Positions 17,613-25,526 of a stretch of DNA of 64,000 nucleotides are shown piece after piece. The notes beneath the pieces are model-generated. The model was not told where the DNA came from. It saw only the letters and a program-made list of their open reading frames with translations, and did no database searches. A program made the translations under genes and the position numbers. Each line of letters begins with the position of its first letter. Positions within the stretch are counted from its first letter, which is position 1. Source of the stretch: Streptomyces sp. HUAS 15-9 (GTDB taxonomy: Bacteria > Actinomycetota > Actinomycetes > Streptomycetales > Streptomycetaceae); assembly GCF_025642155.1 (NCBI RefSeq), contig NZ_CP106798.1, positions 7,936,001 through 8,000,000 on the forward strand. Reading direction: 5' to 3'.

Positions 17613-19244
17613 ATGACGGTCACTCGCAGATCGGTTTTGGTCGCCGGGGCGGCAGCCCCCACGGCCGCAGCGCTCCTGGGCGCCCCGGACGCACGGGCGG
17701 CCGAGGCGTCCGGGCGTGCCGGGGGACGCCGCACCGTCGCGCTCCGGGACGGCTGGCGCTTCGCGCTGGTCAACCCGGGCGGGATCACCGACCCGACCGG
17801 CGCCTACGCGAACGCCGCCGACCCCGGGTACGACGACTCGGGCTGGCGCCAGGTCGCCGTGCCGCACGACTGGAGCATCGAGCAGACCCCCACCACGGAG
17901 AACGGCACCACCAGCGGCACCGGGTTCTTCCCGGGCGGCCTCGGCTGGTACCGGACCGCGTTCACCCTGTCGCCCGGCCGGGCGGGCAGCCGGGTCTCGG
18001 TGGAGTTCGACGGCGTCTACATGGACGCGTACGTCTACTGCAACGGCACCGAGGTCGGCCGCCACCCCCACGGCTACACGGGCTTCGCCTTCGACCTCAC
18101 CGACCTGCTGCACACCGACGGCAGCACCGAGAACGTCATCGCGGTCAAGGTCCGGAACCGGCTGCCCAGCAGTCGCTGGTACTCGGGCAGCGGCATCTAC
18201 CGCGAGGCCAGGCTGGTGGTGACCGAGCCCGTGCACGTGGCCCGCTGGGGCACCCGCGTCACGACACCGGACATCACCGCCGAGCGGGCCCTGGTCCGGG
18301 TGCGGACGGCCGTCGTCAACGCGTCCGGGAACGGCGCGGACGTCCAGATCCACTCGCGGATCGTGGACCCCGACGGGCGCACGGTCGCCCGTACGTCCTC
18401 CACCGTGACCGTCGCCGACGAGGCGGCCGCGACCCATGAACTCACCGTCCCCGAACCCCGGCTGTGGGACTTCGCCGCCCCGCACCGCTACACCCTGGAG
18501 ACCGAACTCCGCGTCGACGGCACGACCACCGACACCCACCGCACCACCTTCGGGATCCGCACCTACCGCTTCGACCCCGACGAGGGCTTCTCCCTCAACG
18601 GCACCCACGCCAAGATCAAGGGCGTCGACCTGCACCACGACCTGGGCGCCCTCGGCGCGGCGATCAGCATCGACGCGGTGCGCAGACAGATGACCGTCAT
18701 GAAGTCGATGGGGGTCAACGCCTTCCGCACCTCCCACAACCCGCCCTCGCCGCAGATGATCCAGGTCTGCGAGGAACTGGGCATCGTGATGATGGTGGAG
18801 GCCTTCGACTGCTGGCGGACCGGCAAGACCACGTACGACTACGGTCGGTTCTTCGACGAGTGGTGCGAGAAGGACGCCACCGAGATGGTCCTGGCGGCCC
18901 GCAACTCGCCCGCCGTCGTGCTGTGGTCCATCGGCAACGAGATCCCCGACTCCACCAGCACGGCCGGGCTCGCGATGGCCGACCGGATCATCGGCGGCCT
19001 TGATGGCGCTGTGGACACGACCCACTCGCTGCCCGCGTCCGTCGAGGTCGCGGTGTGGGACGGGCACACCTACCTTCCGGTGGACGGCGCGACGGTGGAC
19101 TGGGCGGCCTCCTCGGACACCCCGACGGTGATCACCTTCGGCCCGGTGCGCGGCTCCCGGATCCGGCTCACCCTGACCAGCGGCCACCCGGACGAGACAC
19201 GGGGTGCCGTGCGCATCAGCAGGCTGGAGGTGCCCGCGGGCTGA
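17613..19244 (+). CDS. Internally deleted GH2 (beta-galactosidase-like) enzyme
   Basis: The 543-residue product has a Tat-like signal (TRRSVLVAGAAA), a GH2 sugar-binding domain (about 40-205, with VPHDWSIEQ and GSGIYREARLVV), an Ig-like domain (about 210-310) and the start of the TIM barrel (KGVDLHHDLGALG, FRTSHNPPSPQ, and the acid/base Glu in WSIGNEIPD). After GLAMADRIIGGL, near base 19000, it jumps to a C-terminal segment (GAVDTTHSLPASVEVAVWD and onward). Family members of this type are usually 900 residues or more, so several hundred residues, including the nucleophile Glu, are missing in frame. It is probably inactive, or a recently decayed gene. ATG 17613 is the clear start. Confidence 0.8.
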   Translation: MTVTRRSVLVAGAAAPTAAALLGAPDARAAEASGRAGGRRTVALRDGWRFALVNPGGITDPTGAYANAADPGYDDSGWRQVAVPHDWSIEQTPTTENGTTSGTGFFPGGLGWYRTAFTLSPGRAGSRVSVEFDGVYMDAYVYCNGTEVGRHPHGYTGFAFDLTDLLHTDGSTENVIAVKVRNRLPSSRWYSGSGIYREARLVVTEPVHVARWGTRVTTPDITAERALVRVRTAVVNASGNGADVQIHSRIVDPDGRTVARTSSTVTVADEAAATHELTVPEPRLWDFAAPHRYTLETELRVDGTTTDTHRTTFGIRTYRFDPDEGFSLNGTHAKIKGVDLHHDLGALGAAISIDAVRRQMTVMKSMGVNAFRTSHNPPSPQMIQVCEELGIVMMVEAFDCWRTGKTTYDYGRFFDEWCEKDATEMVLAARNSPAVVLWSIGNEIPDSTSTAGLAMADRIIGGLDGAVDTTHSLPASVEVAVWDGHTYLPVDGATVDWAASSDTPTVITFGPVRGSRIRLTLTSGHPDETRGAVRISRLEVPAG

Positions 19245-19273
19245 GCCGCCCGGGAACGGTCACCTCGCCACCT

Positions 19274-19304
19274 CGCCTCGCCGCCTCACCTCGGCGGCGA
19301 GGCG
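19274..19304. terminator. Bidirectional terminator between GH2 and ogt
   Basis: A perfect 12-bp stem (19274-19285 with 19293-19304) encloses a 7-nt loop. It lies between the convergent GH2 and ogt genes. It can terminate both transcripts. Confidence 0.75.
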
Positions 19305-19319
19305 GGTACGCTCCTTGCG

Positions 19320-19823
19320 TCAGACGAGCGTCGGCGGGAGCGCACCCTCGTGCGTGAGCAGCCAGACCTTGCGCTCGACACCGCCCGCGTACCCGCGCAT
19401 CGAACCGTCCGCGCCGATCACGCGATGGCAGGGGCGGACCAGCAGCAGCGGATTGGCGCCCACCGCCGCGCCGAGCGCCCGGATCTCGGCACGCGGCACA
19501 CCCAGGCGCTCGGCGAGGGCGCCGTACGTCGTCGTGGAGCCGTACGGGATGCCGTCCAGCGCCTGCCACACCCGCCGCCGGAACTCGCTTCCCTCGTCGG
19601 CGAGCGGCAGCTCGAACCGGGTGAGCCGGCCCGCGAAGTACGCGTCGAGCCGACGGGTCACCTCGGCGAAGGCGCCGTCGTCGCGGCGCACGCCGGGCCC
19701 GAGGGCGGGGGCGCCCGGCTGCCCCGGCACGGACAGGGAGGCCAGCGTGATGACGCCCGCCGACTCCTCGCCGGTCAGGAGCAGTTCGCCCAGCGGGCTG
19801 TCGTGGACGGTGTACACGGTCAT
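19320..19823 (-). CDS. ogt: Methylated-DNA--[protein]-cysteine S-methyltransferase
   Basis: This 167-residue suicide DNA-repair protein transfers a methyl group from O6-methylguanine to its own cysteine. The active site PCHRVIG places the acceptor Cys at 132. Upstream are the helix-turn-helix-like IPYGSTTTYGALAERLG and the AVGANPLLLVRP Asn hinge. The DNA-binding Arg finger appears in GVPRAEIRALG. ATG 19823 has a near-perfect GAGGAGGAA ribosome site. The enzyme acts alone in the cytoplasm. It has no AdaA-type neighbour in the window. Confidence 0.96.
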   Translation of the reverse strand: MTVYTVHDSPLGELLLTGEESAGVITLASLSVPGQPGAPALGPGVRRDDGAFAEVTRRLDAYFAGRLTRFELPLADEGSEFRRRVWQALDGIPYGSTTTYGALAERLGVPRAEIRALGAAVGANPLLLVRPCHRVIGADGSMRGYAGGVERKVWLLTHEGALPPTLV

Positions 19824-19935
19824 CGGTTCCTCCTCGCTCTCGTGCAGTCCGGCAACTCGTGCGGTCCGGTAACGAGTCTGCCGCGCCGCGCGCCGTGTCA
19901 CCGGCGGGAATCGGACCTGGCGCTCGGTCCCCGTA

Positions 19936-19996
19936 GGTACCGCTGGACATGCCTTGTGACCTGGGGGTATTTACGGTCGAGTACCCAAGCGGTACC
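19936..19996. promoter_or_regulatory. Inverted GGTACCGCT half-sites upstream of the toxin-antitoxin operon
   Basis: GGTACCGCT at 19936-19944 and its reverse complement AGCGGTACC at 19988-19996 flank a 43-bp AT-richer stretch that also holds a GGGTA...TACCC dyad. They end just upstream of the antitoxin start (20005). They are a likely operator for autoregulation by the small DNA-binding antitoxin. Confidence 0.45.
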
Positions 19997-20004
19997 GTGT
20001 GGTC

Positions 20005-20244
20005 ATGCCAGCCCTCAACGTGGAGTTCAGCGAGCGTGAGCTAGAGGACCTGCGCCAGATCGCCAAGGAGCGCGGTACGTCGATGAAGGCACTCGTGCGC
20101 GAGGCGGCCGCGGCCGACATCGCCCGGCACCGTGCGCTGCAGGAGGGCGCGGACGCCTTCCGTCGCTTCTTCGCCGCGCACGCCGACGAGTTCGCGGCCG
20201 CGTTCCCCGACGATGAACCGCCCACGAAGGGCGAGGTCGCCTGA
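20005..20244 (+). CDS. Ribbon-helix-helix-type antitoxin (Fic/Doc-type TA pair)
   Basis: This 79-residue protein starts with a beta-strand-like ALNVEFSERELEDLRQIAKERGTSMKALVREAAAAD, matching ribbon-helix-helix DNA-binding antitoxins. A C-terminal acidic helical region (FFAAHADEFAAAFPDDEPPT) suits toxin binding. ATG 20005 is chosen; a GTG at 19999 is also in frame. The downstream toxin gene begins 3 bp after its stop. Like other antitoxins it probably represses its own operon through the inverted repeats upstream. Actinobacterial genomes carry this pair widely. Confidence 0.8.
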   Translation: MPALNVEFSERELEDLRQIAKERGTSMKALVREAAAADIARHRALQEGADAFRRFFAAHADEFAAAFPDDEPPTKGEVA

Positions 20245-20247
20245 CCG

Positions 20248-20625
20248 ATGCCGCCTGTCATCCACATAGACGTGCCCTGGCTGCTCCAGCGCCATGAGGA
20301 AGTGCTGCCGGACCAGCCCGCCGTCAACGACTTCTCCGCGCTGGTCGCCGCCGTCGCCCGGCACCGGGTCGACCCGCCCCGCCTCGGCGTGAACTCCGAC
20401 GCGGCCTGGCGGGCCGCCGCGCTGCTGCACACCCTCGCCCTGCTCAAACCGCTCCCGGCGGCCAACGCCCGTTTCGCCTGCGCGACCGCCGTCGCCTACA
20501 TGTTCGTCAGCGGCGTCGGCATCGACCCGCCCTACGGTGCCCTCGTGGACCTCGCCCGGGATCTGATCTCCGGCAAGAAGGATGTGTACGGCGCGGCCGA
20601 CCGGCTCCGCTCCTGGCAGATCTGA
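20248..20625 (+). CDS. Fic/Doc family toxin with degenerate active site
   Basis: The 125-residue protein has the compact all-helical Doc-like shape. The Fic loop, normally HxFx(D/E)(G/A)N(K/G)R, reads KPLPAANAR at residues 67-75. The catalytic His is Lys, the Phe is Leu and the acidic residue is Ala, while Asn and Arg remain. AMPylation or phosphorylation by the usual mechanism is therefore unlikely. The protein may act differently or be a retained inactive toxin. It begins 3 bp after the antitoxin stop and is followed by a strong hairpin. The family assignment rests on size, context and the remnant motif. Confidence 0.75.
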   Translation: MPPVIHIDVPWLLQRHEEVLPDQPAVNDFSALVAAVARHRVDPPRLGVNSDAAWRAAALLHTLALLKPLPAANARFACATAVAYMFVSGVGIDPPYGALVDLARDLISGKKDVYGAADRLRSWQI

Positions 20626-20629
20626 CACC

Positions 20630-20672
20630 CCCCGGGCCGGGGCGTGAAGGGGGAAGCCGCCCCGCCCCGGGG
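20630..20672 (+). terminator. Terminator after the toxin-antitoxin operon
   Basis: A 15-bp stem with one mismatch (20630-20644 with 20658-20672) and a 13-nt loop starts 5 bp after the toxin stop. A second 9-bp stem (20671-20679 with 20701-20709) overlaps it. Confidence 0.65.
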
Positions 20673-21095
20673 CCGCCGGCCGAGGGCGGGAGGAACGGGA
20701 CCGGCGGCCGGTTTCGCGCGGGAGAGCCGCCGTCCTGCGCGGGGCCTCCGAGAAGGGCCGAGTCCCAGTGCACTACCCGGTCGCGTGCGCCGGGAGCGTG
20801 CGCGACGGCCCGCCACGTGCGTGTGCTTCACACGGGGCGCATGAAATGTCGAATACGGGTGCGAATGGCGTACGCACAACCGCTTTCTGACTTTCCTTCA
20901 AACCCCGTCGATGTGGGGCGGGCGCCTTGTTGGCCGTGAGGAAGGTGTGCAAGGGTGAAACTCCCGTGCGGGGGGTAAAGTGCCGGGGCTCATTCCACGG
21001 CCGAGGAACCCGGTCCGACGAGAGACCACCGAATTCCCGCTCTCCGCACGCGCACCTAATAGGTACGCACCATACGCAACAAAGGAACCCGCTCC
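20673..21095. promoter_or_regulatory. Leader/promoter region of the second sigma/ricin gene
   Basis: About 420 bp without a credible gene. The right half is less GC-rich. A short dyad ACCTA-A-TAGGT lies at 21054-21064, about 30 bp before the GTG start, overlapping a plausible -10 (TAATAG). AAAGGAA just ahead of the start is the ribosome site. Sequence similarity to the leader of the first paralogue is not obvious by eye. Confidence 0.4.
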
Positions 21096-22742
21096 GTGCC
21101 CACCCCCCACCCCCCGCGTCCTCCCTATCCGCCGCCCGGCGGGGTGACGGAGGAATCCGACGAGGCACTCGCCGCCCCGCTGCGAGCCGGCTCGGACGCC
21201 GTGGCCTCCCGGTCCGTCGCGCTGCTGATGGCGCGGCACTGGCAGCCGGCCCACGAGTACGCGGCCATCTGCCTGGCCACCTCGGGCCCGCTCGCCCACA
21301 TGGTCACCGCCACCGCCTTCCATCACATCCTCGACCGGCTGGTGCTGGGCGAGTCCGCCGAGGCGATCCGGCCCCGGCTGCTGGTCGCCGTCCGGGACAC
21401 GGTCGCCAACTGGTCCGCGGAGGACCGAATATCGGAGGTTCTGCCGGACCTGGGGAAACCCGCCGGGGGCCGCGGTATGCGCGCCGTGAAGTCCATGTCA
21501 CCCGAAAACCGCAAACTCGCCGAGCGGTCATTTCTGAGCCTTCCGGCGCTCGCCCAGTGTCTGCTGTGGCACACCGAGGTCGAGGCGGAGTCGATAAATG
21601 TCCCCGCCGGTCTGCTGGGCATGGACGGCGACACCGCGACGGTCGCACTCGCACAGGCGCGCGAGAAATTCCGTGAAGGCTGTGTACGCGCCCACCGGGA
21701 ACTCGCGCCGAGCAAGGAATGCCGTTTCTACAACCGCCTTCTCGACGTGCCGATCCGGCGCGGCGGCGCGCTGCTGCCGGACGTCCAGCAGCACCTGGCG
21801 CAGTGCCCCTACTGCCGCCACGCGGCCGAGCAACTCGGCCATGTCGAGGCCCGAATGGGAACGCTCCTCGCCGAGGCGATACTCGGCTGGGGAGCCCGCC
21901 GTTACCTCGACTCGCGCCCGGGCCGTGCGCACGTGACGCCGACCGGTATGCGCAGCGCGTCCCGCCGCGGGGGCGGACCCCGGCACGGGGGGACACGGAA
22001 CTGGCTACTGGCGCGGATCCCCGCGCCCGCGCGCCGTGCTCCGGGGGAGACCTGGTCGTCCCGGACCCTGCTCACCGGCGTCGGCATCGCCGGGGCCGGA
22101 CTGCTCGCGACCGTCCTCGCCGTCAGCGTCTGGCCGGACGGCGGTGACGGCACCGATCCGGTCGCCTCCACCGGAGTCTCGGGCGCCCGTGGCACGGTGC
22201 CCGGCGCCGACACCCAGTCCCCACCCGCCGGTTCCGCCACGGCTCTGCCCACCGCCACCCGGCGGACGCGGCTGCGCAACGCCGCGACCGGCCTGTGCCT
22301 CGACATCGACGGCAAGCCGAAGGAGGGTGCGGGCGCGGTGCTGGCGGCGTGTTCCTCGGCGTCGACCCAGCAGTGGACGTACGAGACGGACGGGCAGTTG
22401 CGCAGTGTGGCTGACCCCGCTCTGTGCCTGGACTCGCGCGCGGACGCGGGCGTGGTCATCCTCGGCACCTGCGCGGGCAAGAAGTCCGAGCGGGGCAACG
22501 ACGTGCGCTACGACCTGACCGTCCAGGGCGAGTTGCTGCCCCGCTGGGACGAGACCCTCGCCCTGGCATCCGCCGGTGAGAAACCGGGAGCTGACATCGT
22601 GGTCAAGGTCCGCGACGGCTCCGCCGGCCGGCGCTGGCTGACCGACCCGCCGTCGGCGAGCCCCGGTTCGCTGTCGATCGCCGGGACCGGCGGCCCGTCG
22701 GCACAGCCGGCGCGGCTGTCGGACCAGGTCGCCGGCGGTTAG
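21096..22742 (+). CDS. ECF-sigma-like / zinc-finger / TM / ricin-lectin fusion protein
   Basis: The 548-residue protein starts at GTG 21096 behind AAAGGAA. In order it has: a sigma-region-2-like helix set (about 45-110), a region-4-like segment (about 145-205; SLPALAQCLLWHTEVEAES, GLLGMDGDT, REKFREG), a zinc-finger-like H233-C237-C240, a basic linker, one TM helix (about 324-346; LLTGVGIAGAGLLATVLAV), and a beta-trefoil ricin-type lectin domain (about 388-530; GLCLDIDGK, QQWTYETDGQLRS, LCLDSRADAG, RRWLTD). The layout suggests a cytoplasmic transcription module tied through the membrane to an extracellular sugar-binding domain. Some actinobacterial ECF groups have comparable C-terminal extensions. 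It is a paralogue of 8584-10538. Confidence 0.85.
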   Translation: MPTPHPPRPPYPPPGGVTEESDEALAAPLRAGSDAVASRSVALLMARHWQPAHEYAAICLATSGPLAHMVTATAFHHILDRLVLGESAEAIRPRLLVAVRDTVANWSAEDRISEVLPDLGKPAGGRGMRAVKSMSPENRKLAERSFLSLPALAQCLLWHTEVEAESINVPAGLLGMDGDTATVALAQAREKFREGCVRAHRELAPSKECRFYNRLLDVPIRRGGALLPDVQQHLAQCPYCRHAAEQLGHVEARMGTLLAEAILGWGARRYLDSRPGRAHVTPTGMRSASRRGGGPRHGGTRNWLLARIPAPARRAPGETWSSRTLLTGVGIAGAGLLATVLAVSVWPDGGDGTDPVASTGVSGARGTVPGADTQSPPAGSATALPTATRRTRLRNAATGLCLDIDGKPKEGAGAVLAACSSASTQQWTYETDGQLRSVADPALCLDSRADAGVVILGTCAGKKSERGNDVRYDLTVQGELLPRWDETLALASAGEKPGADIVVKVRDGSAGRRWLTDPPSASPGSLSIAGTGGPSAQPARLSDQVAGG

Positions 22743-22745
22743 GAC

Positions 22746-22789
22746 GGCCGGGCGGGCCCCGGGGCGAAGACGCCGGGGCCCGCCCGGCC
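22746..22789. terminator. Very strong bidirectional terminator
   Basis: A perfect 17-bp GC stem (22746-22762 with 22773-22789) encloses a 10-nt loop. It fills the gap between the convergent sigma/ricin gene and the FMN oxidase gene. Confidence 0.8.
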
Positions 22790-22790
22790 C

Positions 22791-23960
22791 TCACACGACG
22801 TCCTCGACGAGGTCGGCGGTGCCGATCGTCGCGGGGCCGGCGTGGCCGGACAGGGCGAAAGTGAGGTCGAACTCCGCGAGCAGACAGCGGATCACGTGCT
22901 CGACGCCCGCCTGGCCGTCGAGGCCCAGCCCGTAGACGTACGGCCGCCCCAGCAGGACCGCCCGTGCGCCGAGGGCGAGGGCCTTGAAGACGTCGTCGCC
23001 GGTGCGGATCCCGCTGTCGAACAGCACGGTCAGCCGGTCGCCGACCGCCGCCACGACCCGCGGCAGCGCATCGGCCGCCGCGATCGATCCGGCCACCTGC
23101 CGGCCCCCGTGGTTGGACACCACCACCCCGTCCACGCCGGCGTCGGCGGCCAGCCGGGCGTCGTCCGGGTGCAGGACGCCCTTGAGGACGATCGGCCCGC
23201 CCCAGTGCTCACGCAGGAACGCCAGGTCGGGCCAGGTGTGGCTCGCGTCCCCGAACAGTCCGAGGAAGTGCCGTACGGCCGCGTCGGGATCCTCGTGCAC
23301 CGGCTTGGCCAGCCCTGCCTGGAAGGCCGGGTCGGAGAAGTAGTTGGCGGTTCCCACCCCGTGCAGGAACGGCAGATAGGCCTGGTCGAGGTCGCGCGGC
23401 CGCCAGGCCAGGATCGGCGTGTCCAGCGTGACGACCAGCACGGTGAACCCGGCGGACCTCGCCCGGCCGAGGAAACTCCGGGTCACCTCGCGGTCCTTGC
23501 CCCAGTACAGCTGGAACCACCGCTCGGCGTCCCCCATCGCCTCCGCGACCTGCTCCATCGGCGTGCTGGAGGCGGACGACAGGATGTACGGCACGCCCTG
23601 TGCGGCGGCCGCCCGCGCGGCGGCGGTCTCCGCCTCCGGATGCATGATCGACAGCACGCCGACGGGCGCGAGCGCCAGCGGCGCGGGCAGTGCGCGGCCA
23701 AGGACCTCGACCGAAAGGTCCCGCTCGTGCACGTCCCGCAGCAGGCGCGGGACGATCCGCCGCCGGTCCAGCGCGGCCCGGTTGGCGCGCACCGTACCGC
23801 CGTTGCCCGCGCCGCCCGCCACATAGCCGACCGGGCCGGGCCCGAGCCGGTGCTCGGCCAGCTCCTCCAGCCGGGACAGATCAGTGGGGAGCCGGGGCAC
23901 GGTCCCCGACATCCCGTTCAGATAGATCTCGTACTGGAAGTCGGCCCAGTGCTTCGCCAT
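22791..23960 (-). CDS. FMN-dependent alpha-hydroxy-acid oxidase, lactate 2-monooxygenase-like
   Basis: The 389-residue TIM-barrel flavoenzyme belongs to the family that oxidises L-2-hydroxy acids such as lactate. Recognisable parts are APVGVLSIMHPEAE, the ILSSASSTPME and WFQLYWGKDREV segments around the FMN site, and VVSNHGGRQ carrying the catalytic His with the partner Arg. The C-terminal FMN-phosphate loop is DSGIRTGDDVFKALALGA, then VLLGRPYVYGL. The N-terminal WADFQYEIYLNG is characteristic of the actinobacterial lactate-monooxygenase-like branch. ATG 23960 is chosen, with GGCGGGAC upstream; ATG 23990 is also open. Substrate by similarity only. Confidence 0.87.
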   Translation of the reverse strand: MAKHWADFQYEIYLNGMSGTVPRLPTDLSRLEELAEHRLGPGPVGYVAGGAGNGGTVRANRAALDRRRIVPRLLRDVHERDLSVEVLGRALPAPLALAPVGVLSIMHPEAETAAARAAAAQGVPYILSSASSTPMEQVAEAMGDAERWFQLYWGKDREVTRSFLGRARSAGFTVLVVTLDTPILAWRPRDLDQAYLPFLHGVGTANYFSDPAFQAGLAKPVHEDPDAAVRHFLGLFGDASHTWPDLAFLREHWGGPIVLKGVLHPDDARLAADAGVDGVVVSNHGGRQVAGSIAAADALPRVVAAVGDRLTVLFDSGIRTGDDVFKALALGARAVLLGRPYVYGLGLDGQAGVEHVIRCLLAEFDLTFALSGHAGPATIGTADLVEDVV

Positions 23961-24045
23961 CTGTACGTCCCGCCTCTCCTCGTCGAGCATGCGTCGCGCC
24001 GACGATACTCGCGGGTAGTAGCGGGTCCGTCCAGCGGGGATTCCG

Positions 24046-24633
24046 TCAGTCGGCCAGGCCGTTCTGCGCGCCGGTATCTTCTCCGTCTTCGCCGGATGAA
24101 TCGGTCACCTCCTCGACGTCCGGTCCCTGGGCCCTTACCCGCTGGACGCGCTCGAGGGAGGCGCTCAATTCGCCGAGCCAGTCGTCGGCGTGACGCTGGA
24201 CCAGACGCACGCACCAGGCGAGGGCGTCGCTGCGGCTGCGGGCGACTCCTCCGGCGATCAGTGTGTCGAGCACCTGGCGCTCGGGCTGGCGCAGCCGGGT
24301 CATCACGGGCGCGGCCACATGTGTGAACAGGCCTCGCCGGCCCTCGCACTCCACGCCCCAGGAGACCTTCCTGCGGAAACGGTGCTCGGCCTCGCGGGCC
24401 ACCAGGATCCGGGCCTCCCGGGTGCGCTCCCGGAACTCCTCGATCCGGCCCTGGACGGCCGCGTCCCGCTCGGCCTCCGAGACGTCGTCGGCGAGCCGGG
24501 GGCCGGAGATGCGGCCGATCACGGTGATCTCCTCGCGGTCGGCGGTCACCTCGACCAGTTCCTCGAAGAGATCGTCGGGCAGACGGCCGGCGAACCAGCC
24601 TCGTATCTTCTCTCGCTGCTCTGCGGTAATCAT
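24046..24633 (-). CDS. Conserved actinobacterial hypothetical protein
   Basis: I do not recognise the family. The 195-residue protein is soluble. An N-terminal half ([41 protein letters not shown]) precedes a charged helical region rich in Glu and Arg (about 60-95). Then comes a segment that could be a helix-turn-helix or ribbon-helix fold ([34 protein letters not shown]). The tail is acidic and Ser/Glu/Asp-rich. The start at 24633 sits directly against a 14-bp palindrome with no Shine-Dalgarno sequence, suggesting leaderless translation or an operator over the start. It may be a DNA-binding or stress protein; that is conjecture. Confidence 0.7.
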   Translation of the reverse strand: MITAEQREKIRGWFAGRLPDDLFEELVEVTADREEITVIGRISGPRLADDVSEAERDAAVQGRIEEFRERTREARILVAREAEHRFRRKVSWGVECEGRRGLFTHVAAPVMTRLRQPERQVLDTLIAGGVARSRSDALAWCVRLVQRHADDWLGELSASLERVQRVRAQGPDVEEVTDSSGEDGEDTGAQNGLAD

Positions 24634-24647
24634 GTAATCACGATTAC
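24634..24647. promoter_or_regulatory. Palindrome abutting the start codon
   Basis: On the + strand GTAATC-AC-GATTAC is a perfect 6-bp inverted repeat that ends right next to the ATG of the gene at 24633. It occupies the place where a ribosome site would be. It may be an operator over a leaderless start, or an RNA hairpin controlling translation. Confidence 0.45.
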
Positions 24648-24957
24648 TCCGTCCGAACATGAACACAAGGGGTCGCGGAGGGGTCAGCCGAGAGCTGAAG
24701 CGGAATGTTTCAGGACTATTAACGAGGGGGTGAAAACCAGCCACTTGGCCGCTTCGTGCGATCAAGAGCCGCCAAGTTTCGGGGTTGTAACGTTCGAACT
24801 CCGTAACTTCACGCCACTGATTCAATACGCAATGTTACTGAAATCCATGGGTGCGATGTGTGTTTCGGCGACGGACTCGGCAGAGTGTGGCCCGCCGCTC
24901 CGGCACCCACCGGGTCGAGGGCGGCACCCTGTCGAATCAAGCGGAAGGATGCACACA
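24648..24957. promoter_or_regulatory. AT-richer divergent promoter region upstream of the SSI gene
   Basis: About 310 bp without a credible gene, noticeably richer in A/T than the rest of the window. It contains a GTTCGAAC palindrome and a TGGCCGCTTC (24746-24755) that matches the AdpA consensus TGGCSNGWWY at all but one position. SSI genes are known AdpA targets in some Streptomyces. No clear -10/-35 pair was fixed. Confidence 0.35.
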
Positions 24958-25392
24958 ATGCGGAACACCGCGCGCTGGGCAGCGACCCTCGGCCTCTCGG
25001 CCGCCGCCGTCTGCGGACCCCTGACCGGGGCCTCCGTCGCTTCCCCGGGCAGCGCCCCGGCTTCGCTCTACGCGCCCTCGGCCCTCGTGCTCACCATCGG
25101 CCACGGTGACAACGTGGCCACCGTGACCCCGGAGCGTGCCGTCACTTTGACCTGCGCCCCCAAGGCCTCCGGAACTCATCCGGCCGCGGCCCTGGCCTGC
25201 GCCGAACTACGGGGCGTCGACGGCGATTTCGATGCCCTTGCGGGCAGAGACGACGTGCCCTGTACGAGGGAGTACAACCCGGTGCTGGTCACGGCCCAGG
25301 GTGTCTGGCAGGGCAAGCGCGTCTCCTATGAGCGCACCTTCGGCAACGAATGCGTGAAGAACGCCAACGGCTCCAGCGTCTTCGCGTTCTAG
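24958..25392 (+). CDS. Subtilisin inhibitor-like (SSI family) protease inhibitor with Arg at P1
   Basis: The 144-residue precursor has a signal peptide (to about residue 31) and the classic mature start [16 protein letters not shown]. Cysteines 66, 81, 102 and 132 match SSI Cys 35, 50, 71 and 101 with a constant offset of 31, giving the expected 113-residue mature protein. The reactive site aligns CTREYNP with SSI CPMVYDP, so P1 is Arg104 rather than Met. This points to trypsin-like targets. The ending NGSSVFAF is the family signature. ATG 24958 fits GGAAGG nine bases upstream better than ATG 24949. The protein is secreted. Confidence 0.95.
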   Translation: MRNTARWAATLGLSAAAVCGPLTGASVASPGSAPASLYAPSALVLTIGHGDNVATVTPERAVTLTCAPKASGTHPAAALACAELRGVDGDFDALAGRDDVPCTREYNPVLVTAQGVWQGKRVSYERTFGNECVKNANGSSVFAF

Positions 25393-25393
25393 G

Positions 25394-25409
25394 ACCGGGA
25401 TCGCCCGGT
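25394..25409 (+). terminator. Short terminator hairpin after the SSI gene
   Basis: ACCGGG-ATCG-CCCGGT is a 6-bp stem with a 4-nt loop, starting 1 bp after the stop codon and followed by a T. It is small but well placed. Confidence 0.5.
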
Positions 25410-25526
25410 TCCCGGACATGCCGGAACAGGCCCGCAAATGGGGAGTGCGAGCCCCTGTCGCGGGGACCGGCGATCTCGCACCGGGGGTCGGACGGGCGGA
25501 GTGGGGCCGCCCGCCGACCCCCGGCA

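Noticed and set aside
24746..24755. AdpA binding site upstream of the SSI gene
   Set aside because: TGGCCGCTTC differs from the consensus at one position and such degenerate matches are frequent by chance.
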